Shown: positions 1-5,590 of the stretch, in pieces
How positions within the stretch are numbered: position 1 is the stretch's first letter
Layout: every line of letters starts with the position of its first letter
Assembly: GCA_025929125.1 (NCBI GenBank)
Contig: JAICMT010000131.1
Span: 1 to 5,590, forward strand
DNA from: Acidobacteriaceae bacterium
GTDB taxonomy: Bacteria; Acidobacteriota; Terriglobia; Terriglobales; Acidobacteriaceae
Reading direction: 5' to 3'
DNA length: 5,590 nt
Made by a program: the position numbers and the translations under genes
The notes under the pieces: generated by a model
Seen by the model: the letters and a program-made list of their open reading frames with translations, nothing else
What the model was told of the DNA's origin: nothing
Database searches by the model: none

Positions 1-717
1 TAGGCTCGCGGGAATCATCCCCTTTACGTGCTCGATCCACTTCACCATGCGATCGACCTCGGCGTTGTTTGCGGTCCAGTTCACACGGTCGAACCGGTTC
101 CTGTCGCCTGCGTCGTCGATGTCGACCTTCATCATCGTGAAGCCCTGAGTCTTGATCCATTCAATCTTCTTGTCCGACTGCGGCGTCATCACATCGTCGC
201 GACCGGAATCGCAGTAGATGCGAACGCGGTCGCGAAACTTGCCGCCAAGCAGTTGGTAGACGGGCAGGCCAACAGCCTTTCCGGCCAGATCCCAAAGAGC
301 AATCTCAACGCCCGTAAGGGCCGTCGTGAACTGTCCACCCTGGGCTCCGGCGAACACACCAGACGTGCGGATGCGTTCCCAAATGGCCTCAACGTTCAGC
401 GGATCCTGTCCAACCAGCATCCGGCGCCAGCTCTTAACCAGCGAAGCCGTTCCCACAGCCGCATCGGTGGTTTCACCCTGTCCGTAGATTCCCTGGTCGG
501 TGTAGATTCGGACGTGCGTCTGGGGGCCATGGACATTGACCTGGGCTGTGCGGACATCGGTGATCTTGATCTTCGGGCGCTGGTAAGGAGTGGTGTTGGT
601 TTCAATAGCCGCTCCCAGCGCGGGGAGAGTCAGAGAGCCGAATGCTGGCAGAGCCGCGGCTCCTGCAGCGGCAGGAAGTGCGGTCTTCAACAAGGAACGT
701 CTAGAGTAATGAGCCAT
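1..717 (-). CDS. Tat-exported mandelate racemase/muconate lactonizing enzyme family protein, probable acid-sugar dehydratase (C-terminus cut by window edge)
   Basis: The frame is open from the ATG at 717 to base 1, giving 239 residues of a family usually about 400 or more long, so the C-terminal part is missing. A GGAAGG ribosome site (726-731 on the plus strand) lies 8 bases before the ATG and supports this start. Residues 1-36 form a twin-arginine signal: SRRSLLK at 5-11, then an Ala/Leu-rich stretch ending near ALGA. Residues 48-160 match the enolase-superfamily N-terminal capping domain (KIKITDVRT at 49-57, GIYGQGE at 76-82, and the family signature around TGVEIALWDLAGKAVGLP at 135-152). 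The barrel begins at about 165. Where many relatives have Lys-x-Lys, this protein reads K197-V-D199, which argues against muconate cycloisomerase or mandelate racemase and fits the sugar-acid dehydratase side, such as galactonate dehydratase-like proteins. The Asp/Glu metal ligands and the partner catalytic base lie beyond the window, so the substrate cannot be assigned. It is divergent from the esterase-transporter-cupin set, with which it may share regulation. The family is secure; dehydration of an aldonate or similar acid outside the cytoplasm is inferred. Confidence 0.9.
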   Translation of the reverse strand, partial: MAHYSRRSLLKTALPAAAGAAALPAFGSLTLPALGAAIETNTTPYQRPKIKITDVRTAQVNVHGPQTHVRIYTDQGIYGQGETTDAAVGTASLVKSWRRMLVGQDPLNVEAIWERIRTSGVFAGAQGGQFTTALTGVEIALWDLAGKAVGLPVYQLLGGKFRDRVRIYCDSGRDDVMTPQSDKKIEWIKTQGFTMMKVDIDDAGDRNRFDRVNWTANNAEVDRMVKWIEHVKGMIPASL

Positions 718-725
718 GACTTATG

Positions 726-731
726 CCTTCC
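726..731 (-). promoter_or_regulatory. Ribosome binding site of the leftward enolase-superfamily gene
   Basis: Read on the minus strand this is GGAAGG, 8 bases before the ATG at 717. It fixes the start just ahead of the twin-arginine signal. Confidence 0.65.
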
Positions 732-1040
732 GGTTGTTTGAATAAAAGTGAGTGGATTAGGGTAGAAGAGCGACAATGCGTTGCTGACGTAGGGTTCTCG
801 ACCCGAGACACCCAGGCACCCGCACCAAAGGTCGTGCCAATTTGGCTAAGCGCACCAGTCCTTAGGATTAGGAGGAACGACGAACGTCCAAACTTTAGTT
901 GCTCGCAATAGCGATCGTCAACCGATTTGCTGGAATAATCGCGCCATTGCCGACAAGCGCGGAATTGCTGAACGAAATATTCGAGCTGGTTTTTATAAGC
1001 ATGAGTACAGCGAAAGATTGAGCCGAAATTTCAAGTGATG

Positions 1041-1068
1041 GCAAGCGACTGGGCTAAGCTTTCGCTGC
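1041..1068. repeat. Imperfect inverted repeat abutting the -35 box, possible operator
   Basis: GCAAGCGA (1041-1048) pairs with TCGCTGC (1062-1068) over 7 base pairs with one unpaired A, leaving a 13-base centre. The right arm ends exactly where the TTGACG box begins. A repressor or activator site at this place is plausible but inferred. The arms have no run of T after them, so a terminator is unlikely. Confidence 0.3.
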
Positions 1069-1098
1069 TTGACGCATTCTGGTTGAGCAACTTATGAT
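1069..1098 (+). promoter_or_regulatory. Predicted sigma70-type promoter for the esterase operon
   Basis: TTGACG at 1069-1074 and TATGAT at 1093-1098 each match the consensus hexamers at five of six positions, with an 18-base spacer. Transcription would begin near 1105 and leave a leader of about 275 bases before the ATG at 1382. The upstream in-frame ATG at 1094 lies inside the -10 box, so it could not be translated from this transcript. A closer, weaker promoter is not excluded. Confidence 0.5.
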
Positions 1099-1205
1099 TG
1101 CCCGCAACTCCGGCATCGGATGCAAGGCTTGTCTCAACAAGAGCGTGCATGGCCGGCACCGCAGAATAGAGCAGCGCGACAGACACTCTCAGCTCGGGGC
1201 CTTGG

Positions 1206-1222
1206 GTGGAAATGGCTTCCAC
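1206..1222. repeat. Short perfect inverted repeat in the predicted leader
   Basis: GTGGAA, five bases, TTCCAC: a perfect 6-bp stem inside the predicted untranslated leader of the esterase mRNA. It could be a small RNA hairpin or a dyad operator. No T-run follows, so it is not a terminator. A stem this short can occur by chance. Confidence 0.25.
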
Positions 1223-1364
1223 GGTTTCATCCAAATCTCGAATGCGAAGAATGATCAAGGGGCGCGGCTTAGAGTTTCGACCGATCAGGATCGTCTGCGC
1301 GATATTGTGACTCTGGTCCAGTGCGGAGTAATTCCGCGAGCCAGCAGAACATATTCAAGAAGGC

Positions 1365-1371
1365 AGAAGGA
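1365..1371 (+). promoter_or_regulatory. Ribosome binding site deciding the esterase start
   Basis: AGAAGGA lies 10 bases before the ATG at 1382. It favours this start over the in-frame ATG at 1094 and over the ATG at 1475, which would remove the charged region ahead of the hydrophobic signal segment. Confidence 0.6.
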
Positions 1372-1381
1372 ATACGCCACT

Positions 1382-3436
1382 ATGCAGGTCGCCGATAAGA
1401 AGCAAACCAGAGGACGGAACGCAGGGATAAGTTATTTATCACTCGCGCGATCTCTCCAGATCTCCGCATGCGTCATGGCGATTGCAGGCCTGACTGCCTG
1501 CATGGGTATTGCGCAACCTCCTGGACTGGCGAACAACACACCCCAGCCGCAGCCGTTTGTGAGCACCTTATTCGGGGACGATATGGTTCTGCAGCGGGGA
1601 AAGCCGGACACGATCTGGGGATGGTCGGACCCCGGCGACAAGATTCAGGTTCAGTTTGCCGACAAATCGGCGACTGGAATCGCCGGAGCCGACAGACGCT
1701 GGCAGGTGAAGATCGATCCTCCCCCGGCTGGCGGCCCGTACACCATGAAGATAACCGGGGCGAAAACGGTCGAGCTGCATAACGTCATGGTGGGCGATGT
1801 GTGGCTGTGCAGCGGTCAGTCCAACATGCAGTTCGGGCTGCGTGGTGCACTGAACGGCGATGCTGAGGTTCAGGCGGCGAACTATCCAGAGATCCGCTTT
1901 TTTACCGTGAGGCAGCGCTCCGCGTATCACCCCGTTGATGCTCCCGCAGGATCGTGGAACGTGGTCACGCCGGCAACTGCGGGGAGGCTTGCCGCCGTCG
2001 CCTACTACTTCGCCCGGAGGGTGCAGAAGGATATTCACGTGCCGATTGGACTCATTGTGGATGCCGTAGGAGGCACGCCGGCGGAGTCCTGGACTAGTGC
2101 TGCTGCTCTTCGGCAGCTTGGGGATTTCGAGGTTCCGCTAGCGGAACTTCAGCGAGTAAGCGCGGAACATGGACCGGAATACGGCAATTACGTCATGCAT
2201 TGGTACGACCAGTACGACGTAGGGCAGAAGGCGAACTGGGCAGCTCCGGACTTTGATGATTCAAACTGGAAATCTGTGGATGTACCCGGAGGGTTCGCCG
2301 AGTTGGGAGTACCGGATACGCCTGCAGTGGTGTATTTCCGGAAAGAGATCACCTTGCCAGACCCCTTACCTGCAGGACGAGCTTCTCTACTCCTGGGGAT
2401 CATCGACAAGATGGATACGGCCTTCATCAACGGAAAGCAGGTCGGCGGCAGCGCCTGGGTCGAAAATCCGAGAGCTTATCCGATGTTTCCGGGGGTTCTG
2501 AAGCCAGGCAAAAACCTCATTACCATCCGAATCTTCAAGACCACTCCGGACGGGGGTTTTCTCAGCAAGCCGGAGAATCTTCGTCTGAATCTGGGCGACG
2601 GCACCAGTATTCCTTTGGCAGGGAAGTGGAAGGCCAAGGTGAGCGTCGATGCAAGACCTCCGCATGCGCTGCCCATCTCCTACCAGAACTGGCCGGTCAT
2701 GCCATCGGTGCTCTACGAAGGCATGATCGCTCCGCTCGAACCTCTCTCGCTAACGGGCGCCATCTGGTACCAGGGTGAAGAGAATTCCGAACGAGCTTAC
2801 GAGTACCGGAAGGTGCTTCCAGCGATGATCGCGGACTGGCGACGTGGCTTCGGGCAGGGAGACTTCCCCTTCTACATCGTCCAGCTTCCTGGATATAAGC
2901 CACGGAGTGACGTGCCCGTAGACGGAGATCCATGGGCCGAGACGCGGGAAGCCCAGGCCCTGACAGTGGCGAAGGTTCCGAATACATGTCTCGCGGTTGT
3001 GATCGACACCGGGGAAGCCGACAACATTCACCCGAAGGAAAAGATTCCGGCAGGGGATCGGCTGGCTCTGTGTGCACTTGCAAAGCAGTACGGGGAAAAG
3101 GTCGCCTACCAGGGACCGACGCTTAAGTCCGCCGAACCTGTTCCAGGAGCGATCCGGCTGCACTTCTCGCATACCGATGGTGGACTGGTGGCAAAAGGTC
3201 CGAAGCTCGAAGGCTTTCAGATTGCGGGTGAGGATCACAAGTGGAGCTGGGCCGACGCGCGTATCCAGGGCGATACGGTTGTGGTGTCGTCGCCCTCAGT
3301 TCCGAAGCCCACGCAAGTCCGTTATGCCTGGCAGTCAAACCCGCTTGCTACGCTGTACAACGGAGCAGGGCTTCCGGCCGGCCCGTTCCGCACCGACACC
3401 TGGCCAGGAATGACGGACGCCAGAAGACCGTATTAG
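1382..3436 (+). CDS. Sialate O-acetylesterase family protein (SGNH-hydrolase fold), lipoprotein-like, with inserted jelly-roll-like domain
   Basis: A 684-residue carbohydrate O-acetylesterase. The N-terminus has a charged region and a hydrophobic segment ending in the lipobox LTAC (Cys40), suggesting an exported lipoprotein; a type I cleavage after GIA at 42-44 is an alternative. An Ig-like domain follows at about 58-135. The SGNH motifs are intact: WLCSGQSNM at 141-149 with nucleophile Ser147, GGTPAESW at 230-237, the oxyanion-type block IWYQGEEN at 461-468, and DNIH at 547-550 giving the catalytic Asp/His region. Residues about 283-420 interrupt the hydrolase and look like a galactose-binding jelly roll (DFDDSNWKSVDVP at 290-302, FINGKQVGG at 348-356). 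A C-terminal beta domain ends with YNGAGLPAGPFRTDTWPG (659-676). The length suits bacterial SIAE-type enzymes with this insertion. Despite the family name, the substrate could be acetylated xylan, pectin or another glycan rather than sialic acid; no sialic acid genes are visible here. It heads a probable operon with the symporter and cupin. Confidence 0.92.
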   Translation: MQVADKKQTRGRNAGISYLSLARSLQISACVMAIAGLTACMGIAQPPGLANNTPQPQPFVSTLFGDDMVLQRGKPDTIWGWSDPGDKIQVQFADKSATGIAGADRRWQVKIDPPPAGGPYTMKITGAKTVELHNVMVGDVWLCSGQSNMQFGLRGALNGDAEVQAANYPEIRFFTVRQRSAYHPVDAPAGSWNVVTPATAGRLAAVAYYFARRVQKDIHVPIGLIVDAVGGTPAESWTSAAALRQLGDFEVPLAELQRVSAEHGPEYGNYVMHWYDQYDVGQKANWAAPDFDDSNWKSVDVPGGFAELGVPDTPAVVYFRKEITLPDPLPAGRASLLLGIIDKMDTAFINGKQVGGSAWVENPRAYPMFPGVLKPGKNLITIRIFKTTPDGGFLSKPENLRLNLGDGTSIPLAGKWKAKVSVDARPPHALPISYQNWPVMPSVLYEGMIAPLEPLSLTGAIWYQGEENSERAYEYRKVLPAMIADWRRGFGQGDFPFYIVQLPGYKPRSDVPVDGDPWAETREAQALTVAKVPNTCLAVVIDTGEADNIHPKEKIPAGDRLALCALAKQYGEKVAYQGPTLKSAEPVPGAIRLHFSHTDGGLVAKGPKLEGFQIAGEDHKWSWADARIQGDTVVVSSPSVPKPTQVRYAWQSNPLATLYNGAGLPAGPFRTDTWPGMTDARRPY

Positions 3437-3499
3437 CAGAAACAAACCAAGACTCGAGTGAGCTGATCCAGCTTTAGAATTCGAGGGGAACTCTAGATA

Positions 3500-3508
3500 G
3501 GACGGGGA
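3500..3508 (+). promoter_or_regulatory. Ribosome binding site for the TTG-started transporter
   Basis: A G-rich stretch, GGACGGGGA, ends 6 bases before the TTG at 3515. The frame is closed by TAG at 3494-3496 and has no ATG or GTG before the first membrane helix, so this site and the TTG together set the start. Confidence 0.55.
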
Positions 3509-3514
3509 CCGATT

Positions 3515-4861
3515 TTGATAGAGACACCAGACAGAACTTCGTCCGAACCGCGCAGTGGGATCAGATGGCTCCTGGTCTTCTGGCTTTTTACCATCAGCGC
3601 AGTTGCGTATCTTGACCGAGTCAACATCTCGATCGCGGGGCAGGCGATCGCGAAGGAGTTCCACCTGACCAACATCCAGCTCGGCTGGGTGTTCAGCGCA
3701 TTTGTGCTGGGCTACGCATTGCTGCAGGCGCCGGCAGGCCGAATCTCCGATCGGCTCGGCCCGCGGGCAGTGCTGGGTTTCGCCGTCGTCTGGTGGGCGA
3801 TCTTCACCAGCATGATCACCTTCATCTCTCCGAACCTGACAAACCTGATCGTGACGTTGATCGCGATACGATTCTTGCTGGGCGTGGGCGAAGCGGTTAT
3901 GTACCCGGCTTCAAACTGCATCGTCTCGGCATGGATTCCCTCGGCAGAACGGGGCATGGCGAACGGGATCATCTTTGCGGGTGTGGGTTTCGGCGCCGGC
4001 CTCGCTCCACCACTGATTACTTACATGCTGGTGCAGCATGGATGGCGTTCCTCGTTCTGGGTCAGCGCGGCCTTGGGGCTTGTCATTGGGGGTATCTGGT
4101 GTGTCATCGCGCGTGACAAACCGGCAGACCACCCGTGGGTCTCGGCGGGCGAGGTCAACTACATCCGCGCGGGAATTCCCCAGAAGCGCATCGAAACCAA
4201 GGCGAGCCAACTTTCATGGTTTGAAATCATCAAGAATCGTGATGTCCAGGCGCTCACTTTCAGCTACTTCACCTATGGCTACGCTGTTTACATCTTCTTT
4301 AGCTGGTTCTTCATTTACCTGAACAGCGCGCGCGGACTGAATCTGAAACAGAGTTCGTATTACACCATGCTCCCGTTCATCGCGATGGCCGCGTGCTCTC
4401 CGCTGGGCGGATGGCTGAGCGACCGCATTACGAAGTCTGTGGGCAAACGGGCCGGACGCTGTACTCTGGCTGCCGTATCCATGGTCTTGTGTGCGATATT
4501 TCTGGTCGCCGGAACCCAGGTGAGCAGCGTTCCATTCGCGGTCGTTGTCCTTGCTGGCGGGGCTGGCGCGCTGTATCTGTCGCAGAGCTCCTTCTGGTCC
4601 GTGAGCGCAGATATCGGCGGCAGTTCAGCCGGCGCGGTCTCAGGGGTTATGAATATGGGCTGCCAGATCGGCGGCGCAATCAGTTCTTCGCTGACGGCCG
4701 TCATCGCCACGAAGGTCGGCTGGACTGCTTCCTTCCTGGTCGCTGCGGTGCTGGTGTTGGCTGGCGGAGCTGCATGGCTGTTTGTCTACTCCTCCGGTAA
4801 TGCGGACGGTATACTCGGTAGCCGCACCGCGAAGGAAGTTAGCTCAACCAGCGCAACTTAG
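3515..4861 (+). CDS. MFS transporter, anion:cation symporter family (hexuronate/aldonate type)
   Basis: A 448-residue inner-membrane protein that probably imports an organic anion with protons. About twelve hydrophobic helices are seen (roughly 17-38, 55-75, 83-105, 111-133, 147-170, 178-198, 245-270, 280-302, 314-334, 338-360, 372-398 and 402-426) with a polar central loop at 199-243. Family marks are AYLDRVNIS at 31-39 in helix 1, GRISDRLGPR at 75-84 in the loop after helix 2, its echo GGWLSDR at 298-304, and GVGEAVMYPASN at 123-134 in helix 4. These fit the ACS group that includes ExuT, GudP and DgoT, and the length is normal. The start is TTG: a stop lies just upstream and no ATG occurs before helix 1. 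It begins 78 bases after the esterase gene, with only a weak 5-bp hairpin between them (3461-3473) and no T-run, so cotranscription is likely. The exact substrate (galacturonate, glucuronate, galactonate or other) cannot be read from the sequence; the neighbouring enolase-superfamily enzyme supports a sugar acid. Confidence 0.92.
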   Translation: MIETPDRTSSEPRSGIRWLLVFWLFTISAVAYLDRVNISIAGQAIAKEFHLTNIQLGWVFSAFVLGYALLQAPAGRISDRLGPRAVLGFAVVWWAIFTSMITFISPNLTNLIVTLIAIRFLLGVGEAVMYPASNCIVSAWIPSAERGMANGIIFAGVGFGAGLAPPLITYMLVQHGWRSSFWVSAALGLVIGGIWCVIARDKPADHPWVSAGEVNYIRAGIPQKRIETKASQLSWFEIIKNRDVQALTFSYFTYGYAVYIFFSWFFIYLNSARGLNLKQSSYYTMLPFIAMAACSPLGGWLSDRITKSVGKRAGRCTLAAVSMVLCAIFLVAGTQVSSVPFAVVVLAGGAGALYLSQSSFWSVSADIGGSSAGAVSGVMNMGCQIGGAISSSLTAVIATKVGWTASFLVAAVLVLAGGAAWLFVYSSGNADGILGSRTAKEVSSTSAT

Positions 4862-4920
4862 GGATAAATACGAGACCGCACGTTGAAATCATGAACCGTT
4901 GCGAAGAAAGGTAGATTCAA
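4862..4920 (+). other. Short spacer between transporter and cupin genes
   Basis: These 59 bases hold the cupin gene's ribosome site (AAGAAAGG at 4904-4911, 9 bases before its ATG). I see no hairpin plus T-run, so read-through from the transporter gene is expected. An ATG at 4891 opens only seven codons and has no clear ribosome site. Confidence 0.55.
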
Positions 4921-5590
4921 ATGCTTCTGAAAGCATGCAAAATTACCCCGATTCTCCTGCTGGCTGGATCCGCAGCTATGGCGCAGATGCCGGCTCCGCC
5001 ATCGGCCCCCAAAACTCTGGAACAGCAAATTGTTCGAGCTGATCCGAGCAAGTACAACCACCTCACTGCGGTGCACGAGGGGGCGGGAACAATGGACTTC
5101 CGCGCCATGCTGGGTACCAATGCGGTTGAGCCCAATCTGCTGTTCTTTCATCGGGGCGTGATTGCACCCAAAAGCGGCATTGGCGAGCACTTCCATGACA
5201 AATGCGAGGAGATGTTCATCATTCTCGACGGAGAAGCGGAATTCACGGTAGATGGGCACACTTCGCTGATCAAGGGACCGGCCGGAGTGCCGGACCGGAT
5301 GGGCCATGCGCATGCGATTTACAACCGTACTGACAAGCCGCTGCAGTGGCTGAACATCAATGTCGGCATGAGCAAGGTGTATGACAACTTCGACCTCGGC
5401 GACCCGCGCGTCAACGCGGCGCTCGAACCGGTGCCTCAGTTTGAGAGTTTTCGACTGGACCCCTCTCTGCTGCGTCCTATGACCAATATGAACGGCGGCA
5501 CGGGCCCGGTTCAATACCGCCGCGTTCTGCAGCCGGCTACGTTCTTCACCACGTGGGCTTATGTGGACCACCTCCTGATTCCGCCGTCCA
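4921..5590 (+). CDS. Exported cupin-domain protein, probable bicupin (C-terminus cut by window edge)
   Basis: The frame starts at ATG 4921 and is open to the right edge, giving 223 residues. Residues 1-21 are a Sec-type signal: Lys4 and Lys7, then a hydrophobic core, with likely cleavage after AMA (19-21). The first cupin barrel spans about 70-150. Its motif 1 supplies His90, His92 and Glu97, with Gly104 closing the motif; motif 2 supplies His131 followed three residues later by Asn135. This is a complete three-His, one-Glu metal site, as in manganese-, iron- or nickel-binding cupins. From about 195 a new stretch (QYRRVLQPATFFTTWAYVDH at 198-217) looks like the start of a second barrel, so a bicupin is likely, but its metal motif lies outside the window. 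The ribosome site AAGAAAGG at 4904-4911 supports the start. It follows the transporter by 59 bases and is probably its operon partner. Cupins include isomerases, decarboxylases and dioxygenases; I cannot assign the reaction. It is too large to equate with the small pectin-pathway cupin KdgF. Confidence 0.85.
   Translation, partial: MLLKACKITPILLLAGSAAMAQMPAPPSAPKTLEQQIVRADPSKYNHLTAVHEGAGTMDFRAMLGTNAVEPNLLFFHRGVIAPKSGIGEHFHDKCEEMFIILDGEAEFTVDGHTSLIKGPAGVPDRMGHAHAIYNRTDKPLQWLNINVGMSKVYDNFDLGDPRVNAALEPVPQFESFRLDPSLLRPMTNMNGGTGPVQYRRVLQPATFFTTWAYVDHLLIPPS

Larger units (their letters stand above)
718..1381. other. Divergent intergenic region between the dehydratase-like gene and the esterase operon
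   Basis: These 664 bases separate two genes transcribed away from each other. I find no convincing complete gene on either strand; the open frames present are short and lack recognisable proteins. The esterase frame stays open leftward to 1094, but its extra 96 codons are not signal- or domain-like. Visible contents are a sigma70-like promoter reading right (1069-1098), an imperfect inverted repeat next to it (1041-1068), and short palindromes at 796-808 (TCTCG-ACC-CGAGA), 836-846 (GCCAATTTGGC) and 1206-1222 (GTGGAA-ATGGC-TTCCAC). There is also a minus-strand stretch around 1178-1285 that resembles part of a VOC-fold protein. I could not pick out a convincing promoter for the leftward gene. 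The small palindromes individually are near what chance gives. Confidence 0.7.

Noticed and set aside
28..741. Long plus-strand open frame of 237 codons
   Set aside because: It lies opposite the enolase-superfamily gene, whose minus-strand translation has a clear Tat signal and family signature; the plus translation resembles nothing.
723..911. Plus-strand 62-codon open frame in the intergenic region
   Set aside because: It has no recognisable domain or clear ribosome site, and it overlaps the leftward gene's ribosome site.
971..1000. TATAAG with AT-rich flank as a promoter in the intergenic region
   Set aside because: No -35-like hexamer is found at 16-18 bases upstream on either strand.
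1094..1381. N-terminal extension of the esterase to the ATG at 1094
   Set aside because: The extra 96 residues are not signal- or domain-like, the ATG sits inside the predicted -10 box, and the ATG at 1382 has a ribosome site and leads into a lipobox signal.
3461..3473. AGCTG-ATC-CAGCT hairpin after the esterase gene as a terminator
   Set aside because: The stem is only 5 bp and is followed by TTTAGAAT rather than a T-run, so it is too weak to call a terminator.
4891..4914. Seven-codon leader ORF before the cupin gene
   Set aside because: It has no ribosome site, runs of codons this short are common by chance, and nothing suggests attenuation.
4858..5571. Minus-strand 237-codon open frame at the right end
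   Set aside because: It is opposite the cupin gene, which has a signal peptide, ribosome site and complete metal motif; the minus translation has no domain character.

Overview
The window carries four protein genes in a sugar-related arrangement. One runs leftwards (1-717, cut by the left edge). The other three run rightwards as a probable operon (1382-3436, 3515-4861, and 4921 to the right edge, cut there). I see no rRNA, tRNA, CRISPR array, transposase or attachment site. The proteins suggest a soil-type heterotroph, most likely an Acidobacteriota member of the Terriglobus/Granulicella kind. That is inferred from the Tat-exported enolase-superfamily enzyme, the long SIAE-type esterase with an inserted domain, the ExuT-like symporter and the moderately GC-rich coding style. 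No phylogenetic marker is present to prove it.

Left part (1-717, minus strand): a mandelate racemase/muconate lactonizing enzyme family protein, probably an acid-sugar dehydratase, with a twin-arginine signal. The first 239 residues are in the window. Its metal-binding and catalytic C-terminal half lies outside.

Centre (718-1381): a 664-bp divergent intergenic region. It holds a good sigma70-like promoter reading right (TTGACG, 18 bp, TATGAT at 1069-1098), an imperfect inverted repeat touching its -35 box, several short palindromes, and a short minus-strand stretch resembling part of a VOC (glyoxalase-fold) protein, possibly a relic.

Right part: a lipoprotein-like sialate O-acetylesterase family enzyme, then a 12-helix MFS anion:cation symporter of the hexuronate/aldonate type that starts with TTG, then an exported cupin that is probably a bicupin. 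Gaps of 78 and 59 bp, with no convincing terminator, support cotranscription.

Working model (inference): the locus takes up and processes acetylated, acidic sugars from plant or microbial polysaccharide. The esterase would remove acetyl groups outside the cytoplasmic membrane, the symporter would import a sugar acid, and the Tat-exported dehydratase and the cupin would act on sugar acids or related products outside the cytoplasm. The unusual aspect is that three of the four proteins carry export signals. All individual families are known, and I found no clear evidence of a wholly new system.
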